This document shows, piece by piece, positions 6,078-13,899 of a stretch of 14,939 bases of DNA. The position numbers and the translations under genes are program-made. Numbering within the stretch: position 1 is the first letter of the stretch; every line of letters begins with the position of its first letter. Under the pieces are notes generated by a model that worked only from the letters and a program-made list of their open reading frames with translations, was not told the DNA's origin and made no database searches. This stretch comes from Promethearchaeia archaeon (GTDB taxonomy: Archaea > Asgardarchaeota > Lokiarchaeia > Sigyniarchaeales > SOKP01). Where the stretch lies: the NCBI GenBank assembly GCA_029856295.1, contig JAHQWS010000309.1, positions 1-14,939 on the forward strand, written 5' to 3'.

Positions 6078-6299
6078 ATGGATATAACTAACTCAAATAT
6101 TAATGTTGATTACTTTCTTACGGATAGATCAAAACCAGAGGAAGTTATAGAAAAAACAAAAAAACTCATAAATTATCTTGCTCCAGAGGGCAGATTTATA
6201 TTAGCACCTGCACATTCTCATACTGAAGGGTATATCTCAAAGGAAAAAGTTATGCTGGAAACTGTTTGGAAGTATGGGAAATATCCAATAAATTCATAA
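6078..6299 (+). pseudogene. Remnant 3' end of a UroD-family methyltransferase
   Basis: This fragment encodes only the last 65 or so residues of a UroD-family methyltransferase: NVDYFLTDRSKPEEVIE, then APEGRFILAPAHSH and the terminal VWKYGKYPI. It parallels 5134-5363 at about 83 % base identity over the last 65 codons. The apparent ATG aligns with an out-of-frame CATGGA inside the other gene, and small deletions in the first 30 bases restore the frame, so the first eight residues are not homologous. No TIM barrel or metal motif is left, so it cannot be an enzyme. Many differences from the left copy are silent. This suggests the two diverged as working genes before this one lost its body. It converges on coaD with a 49-base gap. 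Confidence 0.75.
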
Positions 6300-6348
6300 T
6301 TTATCTCATCACCAGTAGTATTAATTAATCTATAAAAAAGAGTAAAAA

Positions 6349-6789
6349 TTATTCAAGCTTTTCTCTAATAGCCGTAGAACTAAGTATTTGGTTGTTTTCT
6401 CCCATTATCATTGGAATTATAATAATAATTAGGGGCTTAAATCCATTGGCTTTCCTTACCTCATTTAGCTTTAAAGCATTCGAATAAGTTTCTTGACTTG
6501 CGATTAATCCCTCATATTCTGGTTCTTTGATTGGGGGTCCGTAAGGATCATTTAATTCGACAATTTTAACCCGTTCCAATTCGTTTATGCTACTAATGAA
6601 GTTTTCAAGATTTTTTTTTCTTGTATCATAATCTTCGATCTTTGAAGCAAATTTTTTCTGCTTGAGCATCTTCTGAGATGTTAATCCTATAACTATTTGA
6701 TGGGAAATAGATAAAGCTGTTTCAATTAAATATTTGTGACCGTCATGAAGATGATCGAAAGTTCCACCCATTCCAACTAAATTAAGCAT
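6349..6789 (-). CDS. coaD: Phosphopantetheine adenylyltransferase, archaeal type
   Basis: This enzyme transfers AMP from ATP to 4'-phosphopantetheine to give dephospho-CoA, the penultimate step of coenzyme A synthesis. The protein is a 146-residue single-domain nucleotidylyltransferase. It has GGTFDHLHDGH at 8-18 (the H-x-G-H phosphate-binding motif) and LSSTAIR at 136-142 (the family's ISST-x-IR motif), with KIEDYDTRKKN (50-60) in between. The GGTFDHLH-type opening and length place it with the archaeal/eukaryotic-like form (COG1019) rather than the bacterial CoaD. The ATG at 6789 is preceded at five bases by GTGATG, a Shine-Dalgarno for the archaeal 16S end. It lies 53 bases after aIF5B on the same strand and may be co-transcribed, although it has its own TATA-like box at 6807-6814. 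Confidence 0.93.
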   Translation of the reverse strand: MLNLVGMGGTFDHLHDGHKYLIETALSISHQIVIGLTSQKMLKQKKFASKIEDYDTRKKNLENFISSINELERVKIVELNDPYGPPIKEPEYEGLIASQETYSNALKLNEVRKANGFKPLIIIIIPMIMGENNQILSSTAIREKLE

Positions 6790-6794
6790 CCTGT

Positions 6795-6800
6795 CATCAC
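6795..6800 (-). promoter_or_regulatory. Ribosome binding site of coaD
   Basis: On the minus strand this reads GTGATG, five bases before the coaD ATG. It pairs with the GGTGATC end of the archaeal anti-Shine-Dalgarno region. The same hexamer precedes aIF5B at 8653-8658, which supports both starts. Confidence 0.5.
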
Positions 6801-6842
6801 TTTAGAATATAAAACTATTGAATAATAATATTTAACACATAA

Positions 6843-8648
6843 TTACATGCCCCACCACGGATGTTGTGTGGCGCGCATTAATTTAATAAATTCTCTTAAT
6901 ACATCTTTTTGATCTGAGGTAAGTTCATTTAAAAATTTAGCCATTAATTGCCTTACGTGTGATTCTGGCACATTTACGAAGAGTATTTCATCTTTCCCTA
7001 TATCCCGTCCTATTTCAATGCCTCGAATGGATAAAGCGACTTCGCTATCTTTGTCTGCCTTTTCTATAGTTTGGCCTTTATCTTGAATTTGATGTACTCT
7101 TCCCACTCTTTTACCTTTATCAGTGATTACCGATACTTTTGGTTTTAGAGTTCCACCTTCAACACTTACTCCAAAAACAGCTGGATTAGAATTTCTGAAA
7201 ATGTATTCAGGGAACATTTTCAGTTTAGCAGGTAAAGTTAATTCTTCTAATTCTTTAGCCGTGTCTTCTGATCTACGAGTTTCCGAATATTCAATATAAT
7301 CCTCTAACAATCTATAAATAACGTTATTAGTAAATATACGGATATTATCATTATAAGCTTGTTCTTCCGCTTCGGGTAATATCGGCACATTAAAACCTAA
7401 TACTACAGCGGAATAAGGATCAAAATCTCTTACGATATAAGCATTAATGACATCTTCTTTTTTTATGGGTCCAACATCAGCTATACTTATTTTAACACCA
7501 TTTCGGGAAAAATGAGTTTCTAAAGCCTCCAGGGAGCCTAAAGCATCTGCTTTTAACACTACTCCAGCTTTTTCAGTTTTTATTCTTATGCTTTCAACTT
7601 CAGACTCAATTTCTTCATACACACTTTCCTCTTCGGATGGATCTCCAATTCCTTTTAAAGGAGACCCTGCTACCACATCTTCCATATTAGGTGCAAGAAT
7701 TTTAACACCCGCGGCAGCACTTATTACGTCTTTTGAGTCAAATTTTTGTCGTGGGTCTCTAATTTCATCTAGAGGTTTTGGTGTTAATAAAGCCCTTACT
7801 TTTGATTTGATTGGTTTTTCTAAGCCACCAACGATAAACTCATCGCCTTTTTTAATTACGCCGTCATAAATTAACACATCTATAGTTTTACCATATCCTT
7901 TTTCTTGTTTTACTTCTAATACTACTCCTTTGGCAGATCCTTCAGAGAATTTCAAATTTTCTGTAAGATATTGTTGGGTTAACCCCAGTAGGATTAAAAT
8001 TAACGTGGAAATACCCTCACCGGTTTTTGCACTTGTTGGTACGATGGCGATCTTTTTAGTAAAGTCTTTAATTTTGTCATATCTATCAATTCCTTTAAAG
8101 CCCTCTTCTAAAAAGTTTCCCATAATTTGAAGTAGTTTTTCATCTAAATAATCCTTAACGTGTGGTTTTTGCTTATTATAACTATCAAGGAAATCAGCAT
8201 CTTTAGTTGATTTCCAACCAGAAATTCTGTCAATTTTATTTGCGGCTATAACGAATGGTGTACGCTTCTCTCTCAATATTCTTACAGATTCCCATGTAAT
8301 TGGCATCGTACCAGACATAACATCGATTACCAAAATTGCTATATCCGCAACAGCACCTCCTCTCTTTCGGAGATTCATAAACGCGGCGTGACCAGGGGTA
8401 TCAACAATTAAAATTCCTGGAAGTTTAATATCCTTTTCAGCAAATTCCTGTTTTGATTTACTTAAAAAAGCCTTTATATCTTCAGTAGGAAAGTATGAAG
8501 CTCCGATATGCTGGGTAATTCCGGCGGCTTCCCTCTGCTGCACTACAGTACCCCTAATATAATCTAAGAGTGATGTTTTTCCGTGGTCTATATGACCTAA
8601 TATACATGCTATTGGTGCTCTGATTATTTTACCTTCACTGTTCGCCAT
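6843..8648 (-). CDS. infB: Translation initiation factor aIF5B (IF2 family GTPase)
   Basis: This is the archaeal homologue of eIF5B/IF2, a GTPase that promotes joining of the ribosomal subunits and correct placement of initiator tRNA. It has 601 residues, the usual archaeal length, without the long N-terminal extension of bacterial or eukaryotic forms. The G domain shows the P-loop GHIDHGKT (18-25), GITQHIGA (43-50) in the switch I region, DTPGH (83-87) and NKID (137-140). Domains II to IV follow, with VVLKADALGSLEAL marking domain III and EGGTLK domain IV, and the chain ends in a helix finishing PWWGM. The ATG at 8648 has a GTGATG Shine-Dalgarno four bases upstream. It starts 103 bases after uvrA and is followed closely by coaD. 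No intein or frameshift is visible. Confidence 0.96.
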   Translation of the reverse strand: MANSEGKIIRAPIACILGHIDHGKTSLLDYIRGTVVQQREAAGITQHIGASYFPTEDIKAFLSKSKQEFAEKDIKLPGILIVDTPGHAAFMNLRKRGGAVADIAILVIDVMSGTMPITWESVRILREKRTPFVIAANKIDRISGWKSTKDADFLDSYNKQKPHVKDYLDEKLLQIMGNFLEEGFKGIDRYDKIKDFTKKIAIVPTSAKTGEGISTLILILLGLTQQYLTENLKFSEGSAKGVVLEVKQEKGYGKTIDVLIYDGVIKKGDEFIVGGLEKPIKSKVRALLTPKPLDEIRDPRQKFDSKDVISAAAGVKILAPNMEDVVAGSPLKGIGDPSEEESVYEEIESEVESIRIKTEKAGVVLKADALGSLEALETHFSRNGVKISIADVGPIKKEDVINAYIVRDFDPYSAVVLGFNVPILPEAEEQAYNDNIRIFTNNVIYRLLEDYIEYSETRRSEDTAKELEELTLPAKLKMFPEYIFRNSNPAVFGVSVEGGTLKPKVSVITDKGKRVGRVHQIQDKGQTIEKADKDSEVALSIRGIEIGRDIGKDEILFVNVPESHVRQLMAKFLNELTSDQKDVLREFIKLMRATQHPWWGM

Positions 8649-8652
8649 TAAT

Positions 8653-8658
8653 CATCAC
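8653..8658 (-). promoter_or_regulatory. Ribosome binding site of aIF5B
   Basis: Minus-strand GTGATG, four bases before the ATG at 8646-8648. It matches the archaeal anti-Shine-Dalgarno and is the same hexamer used by coaD. Confidence 0.5.
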
Positions 8659-8672
8659 ATTCCTAATCTAAT

Positions 8673-8683
8673 CTTATAAATTT
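8673..8683 (-). promoter_or_regulatory. Candidate archaeal TATA box for aIF5B
   Basis: The minus strand reads AAATTTATAAG about 30 bases before the aIF5B ATG, in the 103-base gap after uvrA. It suggests that aIF5B (and perhaps coaD) has its own promoter separate from uvrBA. Confidence 0.4.
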
Positions 8684-8751
8684 ATCATTTCTCAATGTAT
8701 AGGTAAAAAAAGTTACCAAAAGATTAGAATGTTATTTTAATATTCAAAAAA

Positions 8752-11631
8752 TTAATTATGATTCAGATATTTTTTGAGGTAAGTTGCGGTATAGGAATTT
8801 TCGTTTTTATTATTATTAACAATTTCTTCGGGGCTTCCCATAATCACCACCTCTCCACCATTTTCACCGCCTTCAGGACCTAAATCGATGATGTAATCAA
8901 CAGATTTTATAATTTCCATGTTGTGTTCTATAATTATTACAGTATTTCCTTTATCTACTAATCTTTGAAGGACTTTTAGCAAAATTTTAATATCATAAGC
9001 ACTTAGACCGGTCGTCGGTTCATCTAAAATATACAAGGTATTGCCGGTGCTAGTCTTTCTTAATTCTCGAGCAATTTTTAATCTTTGGGACTCTCCACCA
9101 CTCAAGGTAGTTGAAGATTGGCCTAATTCTAAATACCCTAATCCTACATCGACAACTGTTTGTAAAGTACTGTTAAGTTTGGGAAAGCTATCAAAAAATT
9201 CTAATGCCCGATCAAAAGTCATTCTTAAGACATCCGAAATATTTTTACCTTTATATCTGATTTCAAGGGTCTCTGCATTATAGCGATGACCTTTACATAA
9301 ATCGCATTTGATATATACGTCCGGTAAAAAATACATTTCTTTTAGAATATATCCCTTACCTCTACATTTTTTGCAATGACCTGCTTTAGTATTGAAGCTA
9401 AACCTTCCTTTTTTATAACCCCTCTCTCGCGATTCTGGTAAAGAGGCAAATATATCTCTAATGTAATCCATTGCTTTCGTATATGTTGCGGGAACGGATC
9501 TTGGAGTTCTCCCTATTGGAGATTGGTCTATGTCTATTATTTTATCAATTTCCTCATATCCGAGAATTTTATCGAAATCGCCAGTAATCACCTTGGAACT
9601 CCGAGTATTTATCAGATTATGAAGACCTTTATACAAACAATCAATGATTAAACTGGTTTTTCCGGCGCCTGAAACTCCGGTAATACATGTAAAAACACTA
9701 AGGGGGATTTTTAAATTAACATTTTTTAAATTATTTTCTCTTGCACCTTTAATTTCAATGAATTTTTCAGCTATTTTTCTTCTTTTTTTAGGGACTTTGA
9801 TTTTTTCTTTCCCAGATAAATATCTACCAGTCAAAGAATTAGAGCTTATAACTTCTTCTAAAGTACCTTCAGCTACTATTTCTCCTCCATTTTCGCCTGC
9901 TAAAGGTCCTAAATCTAATATATGATCGGCATTTCTAATAACTTCCTCGTCATGTTCTACGACTAATACAGAATTTCCTAAATCTCTCAATTTTTTTAAC
10001 ATATTTACCAAGCGAGCGATGTCTCTTTGATGTAATCCTACCGTAGGTTCATCTAAAACATATAAAACTCCTACTAAATTCGATCCTAATTGAGTGGCAA
10101 GTCTTATTCTTTCAGCTTCTCCAACTGATAAAGTATCTGATCTTCGACTTAACTGAATGTAATCTAATCCCACATTTTCTAAAAAAGATAATCTATCCTT
10201 TATTTCTTTTAAAACTTCCTTAACAATTTTGAATTCTGTCTCATTTAATTCTAAATTTTCGAAAAAATTAATACAGTCTGTAACTGATAAGTCTGAAAGC
10301 TGCGCGATATTCAGATTATTAATAGTCACGGCCCTACTTTCAGGTTTTAATCTTTGACCATTGCATTCTGGACAATTAGCTTTATTCATAAAGCTTTCGT
10401 AAATTTCTCGACCAGATTCAGATGTAGTCTCCATATACCTTCTGTGAAGCATCGGAATTACTCCCTCAAATGGTTTAGTAATATGAAAAGACGCCTTTCT
10501 ATCATTTTTTTGATATTTGAAATTGTTGTTGTCGCTTTTATAGTGAAATTCGATCGATTCTTGATCAGATCCAAACAATAATTTATGCAACATTTTTGGA
10601 TCAATCTCTTTGATTGGAGTTTTATTAGTATCAAAGCCATAATGCTTCGCAACTTGTTTGAGCATTTGCCATGAGTACCCCGTTATCGTTCCAAATCCCG
10701 GGATATTCGTAATTTCACTGTCTTGTAGGGCTACATCTAAATCATAACCTAAAATTAGCCCATAATCAAATTCCATAACACTTCCTAAACCATTACAATA
10801 TTTACAGCTACCGTGAGGGATATTGAATGAAAACATTTTGTGGTCTAATTGAGGAATAGAAATACCGCAATCCACACAAGCATAATGTTCAGAAAAGATT
10901 TGCTCATTTTTACCTAAAAGTTCAATAATTACAATACCTTCTGTCAAATCTAAAGCAGTTTCAATAGAATCTGCTAATCTTGTTTTGATATCCTTTCGCA
11001 TAATTAAACGATCAACAACTACATTAATAGTATGCTTGATATTTTTATCCATCGCGATATCTTCATCAAGAGTATATTGGATCCCATCAATTTCTATTCT
11101 AACAAAACCTTGTTTTTTTAAATCTTGTAAAAGGTCTTTGTATTCACCCTTTCGATCCCTAATAATAGGAGCTTTTATTACAAATTTTTGATTTTCCTCA
11201 ATAGAACTTAACACTTGTTCTATTATTTGTTGAGGTGTCTGAGGTTTTATTTCTTTTCCGCAATTAGGGCAATGAGGAATCCCAACGTTTGCAAATAACA
11301 GTCTATAATAATCATAAATTTCCGTGACGGTTCCTACAGTGCTTCTAGGATTTTTTGATAATGCTTTTTGTTCTATAGCTATTGCGGGAGAAAGTCCTTC
11401 AATAGAGTCAACATCGGGCTTGTCCATTTCTCCTAAAAATTGTCTTGCATAGCTAGAGAGTGATTCTAAAAAGCGTCTCTGTCCCTCAGCATAAAGGGTA
11501 TCCATAGCTAAAGAACTCTTCCCGCTCCCACTTACACCGGTAATAATAACTAGCTTGTTTCGGGGGATAATAACATCAATATTTTTTAAATTATTCTGCC
11601 TTGCCCCTTTAATAATAAGATTTTGTGACAT
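8752..11631 (-). CDS. uvrA: Excinuclease ABC subunit A (UvrA)
   Basis: This is the damage-recognition ATPase of nucleotide excision repair, which loads UvrB onto damaged DNA. Counting from the ATG at 11631 (959 residues), Walker A motifs are at 32-39 (GVSGSGKS) and 652-659 (GVSGAGKT). Zinc clusters are C252/C255/C276/C279 and C753/C756/C776/C779. The ABC signatures are LSVGE (501-505) and LSGGE (843-847), with VLDEP (525-529) and a later ILDEP as Walker B. The first signature has Val where Gly is usual, and the second D-loop region reads GLSAYD instead of the common GLHFAD. The frame can be extended to ATG 11643 or TTG 11652. I chose 11631 because MSQNLIIKGAR matches the normal UvrA opening. 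It follows uvrB by 41 bases, forming an operon. In archaea UvrABC is accepted as bacterial in origin. Confidence 0.96.
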   Translation of the reverse strand: MSQNLIIKGARQNNLKNIDVIIPRNKLVIITGVSGSGKSSLAMDTLYAEGQRRFLESLSSYARQFLGEMDKPDVDSIEGLSPAIAIEQKALSKNPRSTVGTVTEIYDYYRLLFANVGIPHCPNCGKEIKPQTPQQIIEQVLSSIEENQKFVIKAPIIRDRKGEYKDLLQDLKKQGFVRIEIDGIQYTLDEDIAMDKNIKHTINVVVDRLIMRKDIKTRLADSIETALDLTEGIVIIELLGKNEQIFSEHYACVDCGISIPQLDHKMFSFNIPHGSCKYCNGLGSVMEFDYGLILGYDLDVALQDSEITNIPGFGTITGYSWQMLKQVAKHYGFDTNKTPIKEIDPKMLHKLLFGSDQESIEFHYKSDNNNFKYQKNDRKASFHITKPFEGVIPMLHRRYMETTSESGREIYESFMNKANCPECNGQRLKPESRAVTINNLNIAQLSDLSVTDCINFFENLELNETEFKIVKEVLKEIKDRLSFLENVGLDYIQLSRRSDTLSVGEAERIRLATQLGSNLVGVLYVLDEPTVGLHQRDIARLVNMLKKLRDLGNSVLVVEHDEEVIRNADHILDLGPLAGENGGEIVAEGTLEEVISSNSLTGRYLSGKEKIKVPKKRRKIAEKFIEIKGARENNLKNVNLKIPLSVFTCITGVSGAGKTSLIIDCLYKGLHNLINTRSSKVITGDFDKILGYEEIDKIIDIDQSPIGRTPRSVPATYTKAMDYIRDIFASLPESRERGYKKGRFSFNTKAGHCKKCRGKGYILKEMYFLPDVYIKCDLCKGHRYNAETLEIRYKGKNISDVLRMTFDRALEFFDSFPKLNSTLQTVVDVGLGYLELGQSSTTLSGGESQRLKIARELRKTSTGNTLYILDEPTTGLSAYDIKILLKVLQRLVDKGNTVIIIEHNMEIIKSVDYIIDLGPEGGENGGEVVIMGSPEEIVNNNKNENSYTATYLKKYLNHN

Positions 11632-11672
11632 AATGTTAATCATACAATTCAATTATTTATAACAGAAAAATT

Positions 11673-13682
11673 CTATGCTTTTATTTTATAATCTTCTTTC
11701 ATATCCCTTATCCTATCTCTCAGATAAGCAGCATCTTCAAACCTTAACTCTTTTGCAGCCAAAAACATTTTATTTTCAAGATATTGGAGTACGATATCGA
11801 GATCTCCTTGTTCACTTAATTCTTCGATTTTATCATGAATAGTTTTTTTAAGCCTCTTTGTTTCTTTCTCTTTTAATTCTTTTCCTTCAGAAAGAGATTC
11901 CAAAATATTCTTTTTAATCGTTTGAGGTGTAATGTTGTTTGCTTTATTAAATGCAATTTGTTTATTACGTCGCCTGTTAGTCTCACTGATAGCGGCTTTC
12001 ATCGCATTCGTGGTTTTATCGGCATACAAAATAGCTCTACCTTCAACGTTTCTAGATGCTCTTCCGATAGTTTGAATTAAGGATCTGGTATCTCTCAGAA
12101 AACCAAGTTTGTCGGCATCCAAAATAGCAACTAATTGGACCTCGGGCAAATCCAAACCCTCCCGAAGGAGATTTATTCCAACCAAAACATCATAGGTCCC
12201 ATCTCTTAAATGTCTTAAAATTTCGAATCTTTCAATAGTATCGACTTCAGAGTGTAGATATGCTACTTTCAAACTCAATTCGGAATAGTATTCTGCAATA
12301 TCTTCAGACATTCGTTTTGTAAGAGTCGTAATTAATATCCTACCATTATTTTCAATTACTTTTCTAATCTCTCCGAGCAAATCATCAATTTGATTTTTTG
12401 CAGGTCTGATCTCAACAAAGGGATCAACTAGACCTGTTGGTCTTATTATTTGTTCAGCAGATATTCCACGACTTTTTTTTAATTCATAATCTCCTGGAGT
12501 AGCACTCATAAATACAATATATTTTATTTTTTCTTCCCATTCTTCAAATTTAAGGGGTCTATTATCAAAAGCACTTGGGAGTCTCCATCCATATTCTGTA
12601 AGGTTTTTCTTGCGTGAAATATCACCACCAATCATTCCATGAATTTGGGGAATGGTTACATGGGACTCATCAACTACTATTAAAAAATCCTCTGGAAAAT
12701 AGTCTACAAGAGTCATAGGAGGAGTTCCTGGTGGACGGCCATCTAAATGGCGTGAATAATTCTCAATTCCTTTACAGAATCCCATCTCGCTCATCATTTC
12801 AAGGTCGAATTTCACTCGCCTTTCTATCCTTTGAGCCTCAGCATATTTCTTTTGATTTTTAAAAAATGTTATTTGTTTTTTCATTTCTTCCTCGATTGAT
12901 TCGAGCGCTTTAATTTTATTTTCCTCAGGAATTATAAAATGGGTAGCGGGAAAAATCCGGCAGTTGGGTATTTCTTTCATTACCTGATTTGACACAGGAT
13001 GTATTTCTTGAATTGCCTCAATTTCATCTCCAAACATCGAAATACGGATGGCTATATCTAAATAAGCTGGAAATATATCAATAATATCTCCTTTTACCCG
13101 TACTACTCCCCTTTTAAATTCAATATTTTTTCTCTCATAGTTCATTCTTATTAAACCTTTTATGATATCGGCACGTTTAATAGTTTGCCCCAATTCCAAG
13201 TTTAAAGATACTGCAACCCATTCTTCTGGATTTCCAATTCCATATATGCAAGAAACCGTAGCTACAATTATTACATCCTTTCGTGTTTTTACTGCGTGAG
13301 TAGAAGCCAATCTTAATTTTTCAATCTCCTCATTTACACTAAAATCTTTCTCAATATATAATCCTGTAATTGGCATGTATGCTTCTGGCTGATAATAATC
13401 ATAATAGGAAACAAAATAATGTACGGCATTATCAGGGAACAAATCTTTAAGTTCATTATATAATTGAGCAGCTAAAGTCTTATTAGGCGCCATAACGAGA
13501 GTAGGTTTTTGAATTCTTTGAATAAGATTGGCTACACTGAATGTTTTACCTGTTCCAGTCGCCCCTAATAAAGTTTGAGATCTTTTATTTTTTTCCAAAA
13601 TGTTTTTAGCAAGAATCTCTATTGCTTGTGGTTGATCGCCTCGAGGTTGAAATTCAGATTTTAAATTAAATTCTGTACTCAT
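11673..13682 (-). CDS. uvrB: Excinuclease ABC subunit B (UvrB)
   Basis: UvrB is the helicase-like subunit that verifies DNA damage and recruits the UvrC nuclease. The 669-residue protein is full length for the family. It has Walker A GATGTGKT at 40-47, the beta-hairpin entry YYDYYQPEAYMP (93-104) that inserts between the strands, SCIYGIG (144-150), DESH at 338-341 (Walker B) and the helicase block around INLLREGLDLPE. The last 37 residues hold the UVR motif (FLAAKELRFEDAAYLRDRI), which pairs with the matching motif of UvrC. The ATG at 13682 gives the typical opening FQPRGDQPQAI. A good TATA box lies about 60 bases upstream, and uvrA follows 41 bases downstream. uvrC is not in this window. All motifs are intact. 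Confidence 0.97.
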   Translation of the reverse strand: MSTEFNLKSEFQPRGDQPQAIEILAKNILEKNKRSQTLLGATGTGKTFSVANLIQRIQKPTLVMAPNKTLAAQLYNELKDLFPDNAVHYFVSYYDYYQPEAYMPITGLYIEKDFSVNEEIEKLRLASTHAVKTRKDVIIVATVSCIYGIGNPEEWVAVSLNLELGQTIKRADIIKGLIRMNYERKNIEFKRGVVRVKGDIIDIFPAYLDIAIRISMFGDEIEAIQEIHPVSNQVMKEIPNCRIFPATHFIIPEENKIKALESIEEEMKKQITFFKNQKKYAEAQRIERRVKFDLEMMSEMGFCKGIENYSRHLDGRPPGTPPMTLVDYFPEDFLIVVDESHVTIPQIHGMIGGDISRKKNLTEYGWRLPSAFDNRPLKFEEWEEKIKYIVFMSATPGDYELKKSRGISAEQIIRPTGLVDPFVEIRPAKNQIDDLLGEIRKVIENNGRILITTLTKRMSEDIAEYYSELSLKVAYLHSEVDTIERFEILRHLRDGTYDVLVGINLLREGLDLPEVQLVAILDADKLGFLRDTRSLIQTIGRASRNVEGRAILYADKTTNAMKAAISETNRRRNKQIAFNKANNITPQTIKKNILESLSEGKELKEKETKRLKKTIHDKIEELSEQGDLDIVLQYLENKMFLAAKELRFEDAAYLRDRIRDMKEDYKIKA

Positions 13683-13737
13683 AAATAATGATAATTAAAT
13701 TTTTAGTTAATTTAATAAGGATTATAACTATTTTTGA

Positions 13738-13745
13738 TATTTAAA
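13738..13745 (-). promoter_or_regulatory. Candidate archaeal TATA box for the uvrB-uvrA operon
   Basis: The minus strand reads TTTAAATA, a near-ideal archaeal TATA box, in the 217-base gap before uvrB. Transcription would start near 13715, leaving a leader of about 30 bases. The rest of 13683-13899 is AT-rich without other recognisable signals. Confidence 0.45.
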
Positions 13746-13899
13746 CGATAAGTCTAAGCTATTTTAATAATTAATAACTTAAGATTTTTTTGATGTAATG
13801 AATTAAAAAAATAGGAACGATTTTGAATAAAAAATATTATTACTTTTAAACAAAAATAATAGAAATAGTATATTAAAAGTTTAGGAAGTTATTATTTAT

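Noticed and set aside
6078..6299. A 73-residue independent gene
   Set aside because: Its apparent start aligns with an out-of-frame position of the parent gene, and it holds only a barrel end; treated as a remnant.
7588..8130. Plus-strand open frames opposite aIF5B
   Set aside because: They are antisense to well-conserved aIF5B codons, Ser/Pro-rich by frame artefact, with no start signals.
8701..8716. Hairpin GGTAA-AAAAAG-TTACC between uvrA and aIF5B as terminator
   Set aside because: A five-pair stem with an A-rich loop is weak and archaeal termination does not depend on such stems.
9041..11191. Several short open frames on both strands inside uvrA
   Set aside because: They lie within the conserved uvrA reading frame and resemble no protein family; chance shadows.
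8752..11652. uvrA starting at TTG 11652 or ATG 11643
   Set aside because: The residues before MSQNLIIKGAR do not match the normal UvrA opening; ATG 11631 gives the family start.
13683..13899. Possible small RNA or tRNA in the gap before uvrB
   Set aside because: The stretch is AT-rich with no tRNA-like arms or C/D box arrangement; only a TATA box is supported.
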